Under the pieces are notes generated by a model, which saw only the letters and a list, made by a program, of their open reading frames with translations, ran no database searches and was not told the DNA's origin. This document shows positions 58,442-64,000 of a stretch of 64,000 nucleotides of DNA, piece by piece. The position numbers and the translations under genes are program-made. The stretch is from NCBI GenBank assembly GCA_042408875.1, contig JBHOQS010000023.1, positions 124,001-188,000 on the forward strand, given 5' to 3'. This stretch comes from JBHOQS01 sp042408875 (GTDB lineage Bacteria > Chloroflexota > UBA11872 > JBHOQS01). The stretch's first letter is position 1, and every line of letters starts with the position of its first letter.

Positions 58442-58871
58442 ATGGATCTTTGCCACTCCTTCGTTACAAGTTACAATACAAAAGCTACAAAAGCTACAAT
58501 GTTTTTAGGTATGACTTTAAGTACAATACCTCAGATACGATGCTCCGTAACCGAAGCTCCGGTTACGATGCTGTACCTGTGTATATCATCGTGCTCTGTA
58601 TGGTAGGTGAGGCGGGCATATCCACCAGCGTTTCTGGAGCAGCGCGCCCGTTCGCTACGCCTGGAGCTGCAACGGGCACGTAGTATACCCCCGCGGCGGG
58701 GCAACGAGCCGCGCCTGCACCTGCGCACGACCTGCCTGTGGCATTCATTCTAACGCCTGGCACTGCGAGTCCCAAGCGCCCCCGCGGCCTCCGGATACGC
58801 GCTGCGCCGCCGGGCTGCAGGTCCGGCGGCGCAGGGCCACGACTGCACCATAGATCACGTCGTCGCTGCTC
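58442..58871. other. glnA upstream region with tandem repeats
   Basis: This 430-base spacer has no supported gene. Near glnA there are tandem 7-mers GTTACAA (58463-58476) and tandem 9-mers ACAAAAGCT (58478-58495), then a T-rich patch and a palindrome (58546-58567). The right half is G/C-rich without clear signals. Confidence 0.6.
58546..58567. promoter_or_regulatory. 22-bp palindrome upstream of glnA, candidate operator
   Basis: CGTAACCG-AAGCTC-CGGTTACG, perfect 8-bp arms with a 6-base centre, 105-126 bases upstream of the glnA start. It is suitable for a dimeric nitrogen regulator, but it does not match a consensus I can name. Confidence 0.45.
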
Positions 58872-59165
58872 TCAGCGAGACTCTGCCAACGGTAGCTCCG
58901 CGCGGTCGCTCGGGAGAACATCCTCGAACGTCTGCTTGACCGGCAGCATCTCACCCAGGATTTTCTCCATGGCCATAGTATGGGAGCACAGGCCCCACCC
59001 GGCGAAGAAGTCACAGGTGCAATGCCAACGGCCGTCCGCGAATGAAATCTCATGGGTATCGTTATCGCCGCGGAAGCGCACCTTGAGCTGTTCGAACCGG
59101 ATGCGATCGCGCTCCTGGGCGTACTGCCGTGCCTTCTGCACTTTGCTGATCAGGCTCGAATACAT
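58872..59165 (-). CDS. small SWIM zinc-finger protein
   Basis: 97 residues. The SWIM pattern CxC...CxH is clear in WHCTCDFFAGWGLCSHTMAM at about residues 48-67. Before it lies a basic helix (VQKARQYAQERDRIRFEQLK) and a beta strand pair; after it an acidic tail. The start ATG at 59165 has AAGGAGG upstream, so the open frame to 59234 is not used. SWIM fingers bind nucleic acid or proteins; this is a stand-alone copy without helicase or recombinase domain. A terminator for another minus-strand transcript lies just upstream. Confidence 0.8.
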   Translation of the reverse strand: MYSSLISKVQKARQYAQERDRIRFEQLKVRFRGDNDTHEISFADGRWHCTCDFFAGWGLCSHTMAMEKILGEMLPVKQTFEDVLPSDRAELPLAESR

Positions 59166-59286
59166 AGAACCTCCTTGACCCGACTGGCCGTTACCACGGC
59201 ACTCTAGTGGAACCGCGGGCACGGGTTCTAACAACTAACAACACCACACCGTGCGGCGCTGCGTGCGCAGGCGAGCGCGCCAGGCA

Positions 59287-59338
59287 GAGAAAAATAAAAA
59301 AATTAAGAAGACACTAGGGCACATCGCCGCTAGTGTCT
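59287..59338 (-). terminator. strong rho-independent terminator (minus strand)
   Basis: AGACACTAG/CTAGTGTCT (9 bp) with an inner GGC/GCC pair set forms the stem (59309-59338). On the minus strand it is followed at once by CTTAATTTTTTTATTTTTCT. It ends the transcript starting near 59457. Confidence 0.85.
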
Positions 59339-59457
59339 CCCCAAAGGTGCCGTAACGCGCTCAGCGCGGAGTCGTTCCTCATGAGCTATGGGCCTCCGCG
59401 CGACCGGCTCGTCGCCACATTCGTCTCCGCACGCCTCCGGCACACGACCATCTTCGC
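59290..59457 (-). ncRNA. probable small RNA, about 168 nt, unknown family
   Basis: A near-consensus promoter (59463-59491) and a strong terminator (59287-59338) define a transcript of about 168 nt on the minus strand. Internal complementarity suggests a rod: GTGCCG near its 5' end pairs with CGGCAC near its 3' end, and inside that GCGGAG pairs with CTCCGC. Unpaired stretches between the two stems form an internal bubble, and GCGAC/GTCGC makes a small top hairpin. This outline recalls 6S RNA, but no conserved 6S sequence could be checked. A minus ORF of 71 codons (59330-59545) begins upstream of the predicted start and shows no protein-like features. Confidence 0.55.
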
Positions 59458-59462
59458 GCGCG

Positions 59463-59491
59463 AGTATACGCAGGTGCCGCGGTGGTGTCAA
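59463..59491 (-). promoter_or_regulatory. near-consensus promoter of the small RNA
   Basis: On the minus strand a perfect TTGACA (59491-59486), 17 bases, TATACT (59468-59463). It is the strongest promoter match found in the window and points away from tRNA-Arg. Confidence 0.8.
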
Positions 59492-59509
59492 ACGCGCCTG
59501 ACCCTGCAC

Positions 59510-59538
59510 TTGCGATGGGGGACCAGGACTGGTATCAT
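59510..59538 (+). promoter_or_regulatory. promoter of tRNA-Arg
   Basis: TTGCGA (59510-59515), 17 bases, TATCAT (59533-59538); transcription would start about 27 bases before the tRNA. Confidence 0.65.
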
Positions 59539-59572
59539 CCTCCATGCGATCCCCAGTGCCGGGATCACGCGC

Positions 59573-59647
59573 GGCCCTGTAGCTCAGTTGGACAGAGCGG
59601 CGGTTTCCTAAACCGCGTCCGCGGGCGTTCGAGTCGCCCCAGGGCTA
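59573..59647 (+). tRNA. tRNA-Arg (anticodon CCT)
   Basis: 75-base cloverleaf. The acceptor GGCCCTG pairs with CAGGGCT (a G-U pair at position 1-72), D arm GCTC/GAGC, anticodon stem GCGGT/ACCGC with loop TTCCTAA (anticodon CCT, reads AGG). The T arm is GGGCG-TTCGAGT-CGCCC, with discriminator A. CCA is only partly encoded (A then CC). Confidence 0.93.
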
Positions 59648-59779
59648 CCTGCAGTCCGCCTATGCAGGCCTGCTGACGCCTGCAGGGGCCGGTGTGCTCC
59701 TCGCGTCTGCCCGCGTGTCCGCGTTTCGGACACCCCTCGGCGCGCTCCTTCTTCTCTCCCGCTTCCTGGCACTGTCGTT

Positions 59780-59811
59780 AAAAAAGTGATGTCCTCGGCG
59801 GTACCGAGGAC
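59780..59811 (-). terminator. terminator-like hairpin without a known gene
   Basis: GTCCTCGG-CGGTA-CCGAGGAC (59791-59811) is followed on the minus strand by ATCAC and TTTTTT (59785-59780). It would end a minus-strand transcript from 59820-60200, where no gene is seen. Confidence 0.45.
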
Positions 59812-60085
59812 GTCAAGAGCCGCGGGCCGGGAGTGAGCGTATGCTACGAAACGCTAACAATGATCGTGGCAGCGCCTGACGTGCAGTGCCAGGAAAGGAG
59901 ACCTTCTCGCCTGCTGCTGGCAGCGCACTCTATCTGTCCCCGCAGCGCAACCATGCAGCAGTGGCCGCCACCCATGGCACCCCGCGGCCTCGGCGCGTGC
60001 CTCGATCGGGAAGCGTCTGGCCTGGTGTGGATGAAGCGGCCGGACCGCCCAGTGCTGTGATAGGGCGCGCAAGCGCGCCGAGGCG

Positions 60086-60114
60086 TTGACGGCCGGTGGA
60101 TTGCTGCCTATACT
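60086..60114 (+). promoter_or_regulatory. promoter of the VOC-oxidoreductase pair
   Basis: TTGACG (60086-60091), exactly 17 bases, TATACT (60109-60114). It gives a leader of about 80 bases before the ATG at 60201. Confidence 0.75.
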
Positions 60115-60200
60115 CGAGCAGGTGCTGGTGCGGCCCAGCGTGTCTAGCTATTCGAGCATGTATCCGCACCATGCATTCTCAGCGCCCAGGGAGCAGGATC

Positions 60201-60602
60201 ATGATCCGTGGCGTTCATCACGTCGCCTTTGTCCTGCCGGAGCTCGAGCCGTCAATCGAGCTGTTCCAGCGGGTGTTCGGCGCCACGCAGACCTACCGCG
60301 AGACACTGCCGGAGAGCCTCGGCATCGAGGTGGCCGTGCTGCGGGCGGGGAGCGCGGTGATCGAGCTGATCCGCCCCTATCAGGCGGGCAACCAGTTCTG
60401 GGATTTTCTCCAGCAGACCGGCGGCGGCCTGCACCACGTGTCGTTCGATGCGCCCGGGCTGGACCAGCACGCCGAGACGCTGCGCCAGGCCGGCATCGAG
60501 GTGCTGCCACCGGGGCCGTACCGCTCGCCGACCGGCTGGCGAGTACTTAACGTAAATAACGCGGCGACCCACCGCACGGTCTCTCAGCTCAGCGAGGATT
60601 GA
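60201..60602 (+). CDS. VOC superfamily protein, methylmalonyl-CoA epimerase/glyoxalase-like
   Basis: 133-residue vicinal-oxygen-chelate protein with two beta-alpha-beta-beta-beta units. Metal ligands are suggested by His in GVHHVAFV, Glu in AVIELIRPY and His in GGGLHHVSFD. The spacing resembles methylmalonyl-CoA epimerases, but other VOC activities are possible. The ATG at 60201 follows GGGAGCAGG. Its stop is five bases before the next start codon, so it is co-expressed with a Gfo/Idh/MocA oxidoreductase. Confidence 0.83.
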   Translation: MIRGVHHVAFVLPELEPSIELFQRVFGATQTYRETLPESLGIEVAVLRAGSAVIELIRPYQAGNQFWDFLQQTGGGLHHVSFDAPGLDQHAETLRQAGIEVLPPGPYRSPTGWRVLNVNNAATHRTVSQLSED

Positions 60603-60607
60603 TCAAC

Positions 60608-61693
60608 ATGGCAGCGCTGGAACCGGTAGGCTTCGGCATCTTCGGGTATGGGTTCGTGGCCGGGGCGCACTGTGCGGCGCTGCGGGCGATCGGGGCGCGG
60701 CCGGTGGCAGTGTGCGGACCACGGCCCGATGCGGCGCGAGCTTTCGCTGCGCGGCACGGTATCCCGGAGACGAATGTGTTCCAGCGGCCGGAGGAGCTGC
60801 TGGCGCTGCCCGAGGTCACTGCAGTGATTGTGGCGACGCCGGACGATAGTCACCACGACCTGACCATTGCGGCGGCAGAGGCTGGCAAGCATGTGTTCTG
60901 CGAGAAGCCCCTGGCGCTGAACCTGGAGCAGGCGCGCGCTATGTGGCAGGCGGTGCAGCGGGCAGGTGTGCGCTCGATGACCGGCTTCCTGCTGCGCTAC
61001 GCGCCGATCGTGCAGGCGATCCAGGGGCTGGTCCAGCGCGGCGAGCTGGGGCGGCTGCTCAGCGTCCATTGCGAGCGCTACAACGCTAGCCTGCTGCGCC
61101 CCGACCCAGGGATGAGCTGGCGGCATGATCCCCGCCGCTGTAGCGCCGGCGTGCTGGCTGACCTCGGCTCACACATGATCGACCTAGCCCGCTGCTTCGC
61201 CGGCGAGATCATCGAGGTCTGCGCAGACCTCCGCACGTACGTCCGCGAGCTACGCGATCCGGTGTCCGGCGCGCTGGTGCCGCACCAGCTCGATGACGAT
61301 GCCACGCTGCTGGTGCGCTTTGCCAGCGGCGCGCACGGCACGATCAGCGTGTCGCGCGTGGGCATCGTGGACTCGCACCATCCGCTGGGACGCAGCTTCT
61401 TCGAACTGAACGGGATGCAGGCTGGCGTGACCACAGACGGCGTAGAGCACGGGAGCATCTTCCGCCGCGGGGAGTCGCCGCAGGAGATCGTGCCGGAGCG
61501 CAGCCCGGCCGGCCTCGACCACGCCGGTGTGCTGGCCTACATGGGCGAGCACATGCTGCGCGCCTTCATCGAGGCGATCCAGACGGGCCAGGATCACCCG
61601 CCGACCATCGAGGACGGGCTGCGCGCTCAGGCAGTCATTGACGCCGCGCTGCGCTCCCATGCCGCACGGCGCTGGGAGCCGGTGTCGCAGTAG
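60608..61693 (+). CDS. Gfo/Idh/MocA family oxidoreductase (canonical EKP)
   Basis: 361-residue oxidoreductase with FGIFGYGFVAGAHCAAL, AVIVATPDDSHHD and a complete FCEKPLALNLEQ. The C-terminal domain has LADLGSHMIDLARCFAGE with the expected Asp and His. The ATG at 60608 follows GAGGA; a TTG at 60599 is less likely. It is the second gene after the promoter at 60086 and is convergent with a broken solute-binding protein gene. Confidence 0.9.
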   Translation: MAALEPVGFGIFGYGFVAGAHCAALRAIGARPVAVCGPRPDAARAFAARHGIPETNVFQRPEELLALPEVTAVIVATPDDSHHDLTIAAAEAGKHVFCEKPLALNLEQARAMWQAVQRAGVRSMTGFLLRYAPIVQAIQGLVQRGELGRLLSVHCERYNASLLRPDPGMSWRHDPRRCSAGVLADLGSHMIDLARCFAGEIIEVCADLRTYVRELRDPVSGALVPHQLDDDATLLVRFASGAHGTISVSRVGIVDSHHPLGRSFFELNGMQAGVTTDGVEHGSIFRRGESPQEIVPERSPAGLDHAGVLAYMGEHMLRAFIEAIQTGQDHPPTIEDGLRAQAVIDAALRSHAARRWEPVSQ

Positions 61694-61702
61694 GCCGGCG
61701 CG

Positions 61703-62465
61703 CTACCACTTCGATCGCTCAGCCAGGATGCGGGTGGCCTCCTGCGCGGCTGCGTCCAGCGCCTCACGGCCGGGCTTCTGGCCTGCCCAGGCCGCTTCGA
61801 TCTGCTTCTGCAAGACCGACTTGATCTCTTGTGCCCCAGGGATGACCGGTTCGGGCCGAGCGTAGCGCAGCGACGCCACGAAGGGTGACAGGAAGCTGTC
61901 GCCCAGGACGTCTTGATGCGCCTGGTGGTCTGAGCTGCGCGCCGGGATGGCGCCGAGCGCGTTGATGAGGAAGGTGCCCATCGGAGATGAGCTTCTCTGC
62001 TGAGATTGAGATGGCGTGTTCATCCAGCGCAGGAACTGCCAGGCCGCCGGAGCAGCTTTCGTGGCCTTGTCCACGGCCCAGAGCCACAGATACTGGAGGG
62101 TCGACTCCGGCCCGTTGCCGCGGGGATGGCCGCGACGCTGACGTTGTCCAGCCCGTCGGGGAACCGGGCCTTGAGCGTGGCGCGCCACCAGTTGGCCATG
62201 ATGATCATGGCGCCCTTGCCGGCGACGAGGTCCGCCTGTTTGAGCGCGAGGTCCACCACCTTCATACCGATCAGGTCCAGGGTGAGCTGGAGCGTCTGCT
62301 GGCCGGAGAGCTCATTGAAGAGCACCTGGGTGTTATCGTCGGAGACGAAGCGGCCGCCGTTGCTCCACAGGAGCGAGGTGAAGGGGTGCACGACGCCGGA
62401 ATCCCAGCCAGTGATGAGGATCACGCCTCCTTGCACTGTCTTGCCATCAGCATCCCGCTTGCCTG
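61703..62465 (-). pseudogene. broken ABC sugar-binding protein gene
   Basis: Family 1 solute-binding protein cut at its 5' end and frame-shifted. The first frame reads DADGKTVQGGVILITGWD, WSNGGRFVSDDNTQVLFN and ANWWRATLKARFPDGLDNV, then loses sense after VAAIP. A second frame continues with RGNGPESTLQYLWLWAVDKA, WQFLRWMNTP and ends at ILAERSKW. One missing C in the run at about 62121-62127 restores a continuous frame. The N-terminal ~170-200 residues with the signal peptide are absent: coding sequence starts abruptly at about 62465 next to a purine-rich tract. It could be a true pseudogene or partly a sequencing or assembly fault. Confidence 0.8.
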
Positions 62466-62471
62466 CTCGTC

Positions 62472-62540
62472 TTTTTTATTATTTTTCTTTTTATTCTTTT
62501 TTCTTCCTTTATCTTCATATTATTTTCTATCTTCCCGAAG
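62472..62540 (-). repeat. low-complexity purine tract
   Basis: About 70 bases almost purely A/G on the minus strand with scattered T (units such as AAGAAAAAAG, AATAAT and AGATAA). It lies between the ATPase gene and the truncated solute-binding protein gene and marks the 5' breakpoint of the latter. Confidence 0.75.
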
Positions 62541-62586
62541 CTATTGGGTACCATATGGGGTCCGGAGGCAAGGGATGCCGGTAGGC

Positions 62587-63960
62587 TTAGTCGGTCATGA
62601 CGAAGTATGTGAGGCACGCTTCGTCGATGAGGTCAGCGCTAAGGCGCGGCGGGATCTGCCGGTAGCGCGCGATCGCCGTCAATTGCTCAAGCAGGTCGCG
62701 TGGATGGCAGGCGCGCAGCGGCCTGCTTGCAGCGACATAGTGCCGCTGGAGGAGGTACTGGAACGCTGACTCGTCGAACGGGACGTTGTAGCGCCGGCAG
62801 TTCCGCACGAAGAGCTCGCGGAACATCTGCTCGTCCGGGTTGCCGACGTAGATCTTAAATTTAATGCGTCGCAGGAATGCCTCGTCCACCAGCTCCTTGG
62901 GGTCCAGGTTTGTGGAGAAGACGATCAGTTCGTCGAAGGGGATCTCGATCTTCTTACCGGTCTTGAGGGTCAGAAAGTCGACGCGCTTCTCCAGTGGTAC
63001 GATCCAGCGATTCAGCAGTTCGCGCGGCCGCATGGCCTGCCGGCCGAAATCGTCGATCAGGAACATCCCCAGGTTGGCCTTCATCTGGAGCGGCGCTTCG
63101 TAGTACTTGCCGACCTCGCTGTACAGGAGGTCCAAGCTGGACATGGACAGCTCCCCGCCGACGATCACGACCGGCCGCTTGATACGCACAAAGCGCATAT
63201 CACGCACGCTCTTGGCCGTGGCATCCTCGTCGACGAGCTCATGGTTGATCGGGTCGAAGACCTTGATGACCTGGCCATCAACCTCGATGGCATACGGGAC
63301 GTAGACCGGGTCACCCAGCAGGCGGGCGATCCGCTCGGCAATGGAGGTCTTACCGTTGCCAGGCGGGCCGAACAAGAATAGAGAGGTACCTGCGTTGATG
63401 GCCTGCCCGACCTGGTCGAGGAGCAACGGGTGGACCACCAGGTCGCTGAGGGCCTCCATCACCGCCTCGCGGTTGACCGTGACCTGCCGTATGCTCTGGG
63501 CGACAACCGACTCGATATACGTCTCCAGCGGGACCGGTGCTACCCCTTCGTACTGGGTGCGCTGGAGCGCCTCGCGGGCGCGGCCTAGTCCCTTGTCGGT
63601 GAGCACGTGCACGTAGCCGCCCTCGCCGATGCCGCGCTGGCCCTTGACCTCGACCGCCTGTTCGCGGCGCAGTGTCTCCAGGATTGCCGCAATGATGTTG
63701 CCGAAGTGCAAGCCCAGCCGGTCGGCGATATCGTAGCCGGTGCACTCGTGCAGGTGATAGAGCGTACGCAGCACGCAGTCGGTGACAAACGAGCTGTTTA
63801 GCCCGGCTTCCTCAAGCGACATGGGCCGCGGAGGAAGATAGCCGATGTCTGGAGGAAGCAGGTTAGGCCCAGGTTGGGCCAGTGGCGCCTGGGAGTTGGC
63901 ACGCCGAGGTTCCCGCGATGGCAGGCCGCGCGCGCTCATCCAGATCCCGAAGCTCGCCAC
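62587..63960 (-). CDS. AAA+ ATPase with N-terminal winged-helix-like domain; 5' end may lie beyond the window
   Basis: At least 457 residues. A Pro/Ala-rich N-terminus (~1-50) is followed by a winged-helix-like region (FVTDCVLRTLYHLHECTGYD ... GEGGYVHVLTDKGLGRAREAL). The MoxR-type AAA+ core has Walker A GPPGNGKTSI, Walker B LGMFLIDDFG, sensor VFSTNLDP and arginine-finger region EAFLRRIKFKI. The C-terminal lid contains RACHPRDLLEQLTAIARY. No start inside the window has a ribosome-binding site and the frame is open to base 64000, so GTG 63960 is only the first possible start. The function of this Chloroflexota-type family is unknown to me. Confidence 0.85.
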   Translation of the reverse strand: MASFGIWMSARGLPSREPRRANSQAPLAQPGPNLLPPDIGYLPPRPMSLEEAGLNSSFVTDCVLRTLYHLHECTGYDIADRLGLHFGNIIAAILETLRREQAVEVKGQRGIGEGGYVHVLTDKGLGRAREALQRTQYEGVAPVPLETYIESVVAQSIRQVTVNREAVMEALSDLVVHPLLLDQVGQAINAGTSLFLFGPPGNGKTSIAERIARLLGDPVYVPYAIEVDGQVIKVFDPINHELVDEDATAKSVRDMRFVRIKRPVVIVGGELSMSSLDLLYSEVGKYYEAPLQMKANLGMFLIDDFGRQAMRPRELLNRWIVPLEKRVDFLTLKTGKKIEIPFDELIVFSTNLDPKELVDEAFLRRIKFKIYVGNPDEQMFRELFVRNCRRYNVPFDESAFQYLLQRHYVAASRPLRACHPRDLLEQLTAIARYRQIPPRLSADLIDEACLTYFVMTD

Positions 63961-64000
63961 CTCCGGTCTGGCACCAGCCTGCGCGCGCGCAGGAGCGGGA

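Larger units (their letters stand above)
59648..60200. other. 553-base spacer with hairpins and a promoter
   Basis: No gene is supported. It holds a hairpin just after the tRNA (TGCAGGC-8-GCCTGCA, 59663-59684), a terminator-like hairpin facing the minus strand (59780-59811), a GC hairpin GGCGCGC-AA-GCGCGCC (60064-60079) and the promoter at 60086-60114. Confidence 0.55.

Noticed and set aside
59330..59545. 71-codon minus-strand ORF covering the small RNA region
   Set aside because: It starts upstream of the predicted promoter start, has no ribosome-binding site, and its composition is not protein-like.
59333..59611. Plus-strand ORF running into tRNA-Arg
   Set aside because: It ends inside the tRNA, giving the typical tRNA-derived peptide, and overlaps the small RNA promoter.

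Overview
The window is a high-GC bacterial chromosome segment, most likely from a Chloroflexota (green non-sulfur lineage) bacterium. This is an inference from several things: coding style with strong G/C at third positions, menaquinone genes, eukaryote-type Ser/Thr kinases with Thr/Pro-rich extracytoplasmic linkers, an rnc-smc operon and sigma-70-type promoters. No phage module, CRISPR array or intact insertion sequence is visible. The first gene (menA) enters from the left edge, and the reading frame of the last gene (an AAA+ ATPase) is open to the right edge.

Layout. Bases 1-4153 hold a menaquinone block (menA partial, menC, menE, an alpha/beta hydrolase). Bases 4258-8226 hold a histidine operon hisH-hisA-hisF-hisI-hisE plus an alpha/beta hydrolase, driven by a promoter so close to hisH that the mRNA may be leaderless. 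Bases 8286-18600 hold an amidase, a Tat/lipoprotein sugar-binding protein, two HpcH/HpaI aldolases, a Gfo/Idh/MocA oxidoreductase, an Ldh_2 dehydrogenase, tRNA-Gly(CCC), an aldehyde dehydrogenase and an MDR dehydrogenase. Bases 18800-24309 form a surface-polysaccharide block (YfhO-like protein, polyprenyl sugar phosphotransferase, glycosyltransferase). Bases 24668-31866 hold sugar isomerase, ThuA, isocitrate dehydrogenase, sucC, a class III aminotransferase, an isochorismatase-like hydrolase and a DUF1932-type dehydrogenase. Bases 32221-40500 hold a secreted orphan protein, a glycosyltransferase and the rnc-smc-PASTA kinase operon. Bases 40786-47649 hold glycosyltransferases, a PRC/BON repeat protein, a histidinol-phosphatase-like enzyme, an MFS transporter and a small helical protein. 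Bases 47951-56850 are a carbon-use region with two isomerases, three Gfo/Idh/MocA enzymes and XdhC, interrupted by a non-RD kinase and a decayed gene. Bases 57083-64000 hold glnA, a SWIM-finger protein, a probable small RNA, tRNA-Arg(CCT), a VOC protein, a fifth Gfo/Idh/MocA enzyme, a broken sugar-binding protein and the ATPase.

How the genes fit together. Biosynthesis (quinone, histidine, glutamine) and housekeeping (RNase III, SMC, TCA enzymes) alternate with a dispersed carbohydrate-oxidation set: five Gfo/Idh/MocA dehydrogenases, three xylose-isomerase-like TIM barrels, ThuA, two class II aldolases and two solute-binding proteins (one broken). This combination recalls 3-keto-sugar metabolism, but the substrates cannot be read from sequence.

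The most unusual material lies between genes. A family of palindromic elements built on a TACGTAGTACGC-like end recurs in at least five intergenic spaces. Perfect or near-perfect tandem duplications of 7-22 bp sit close to many gene starts. A 168-nt transcript with a consensus promoter and a strong terminator, but no convincing ORF product, lies at 59290-59457.
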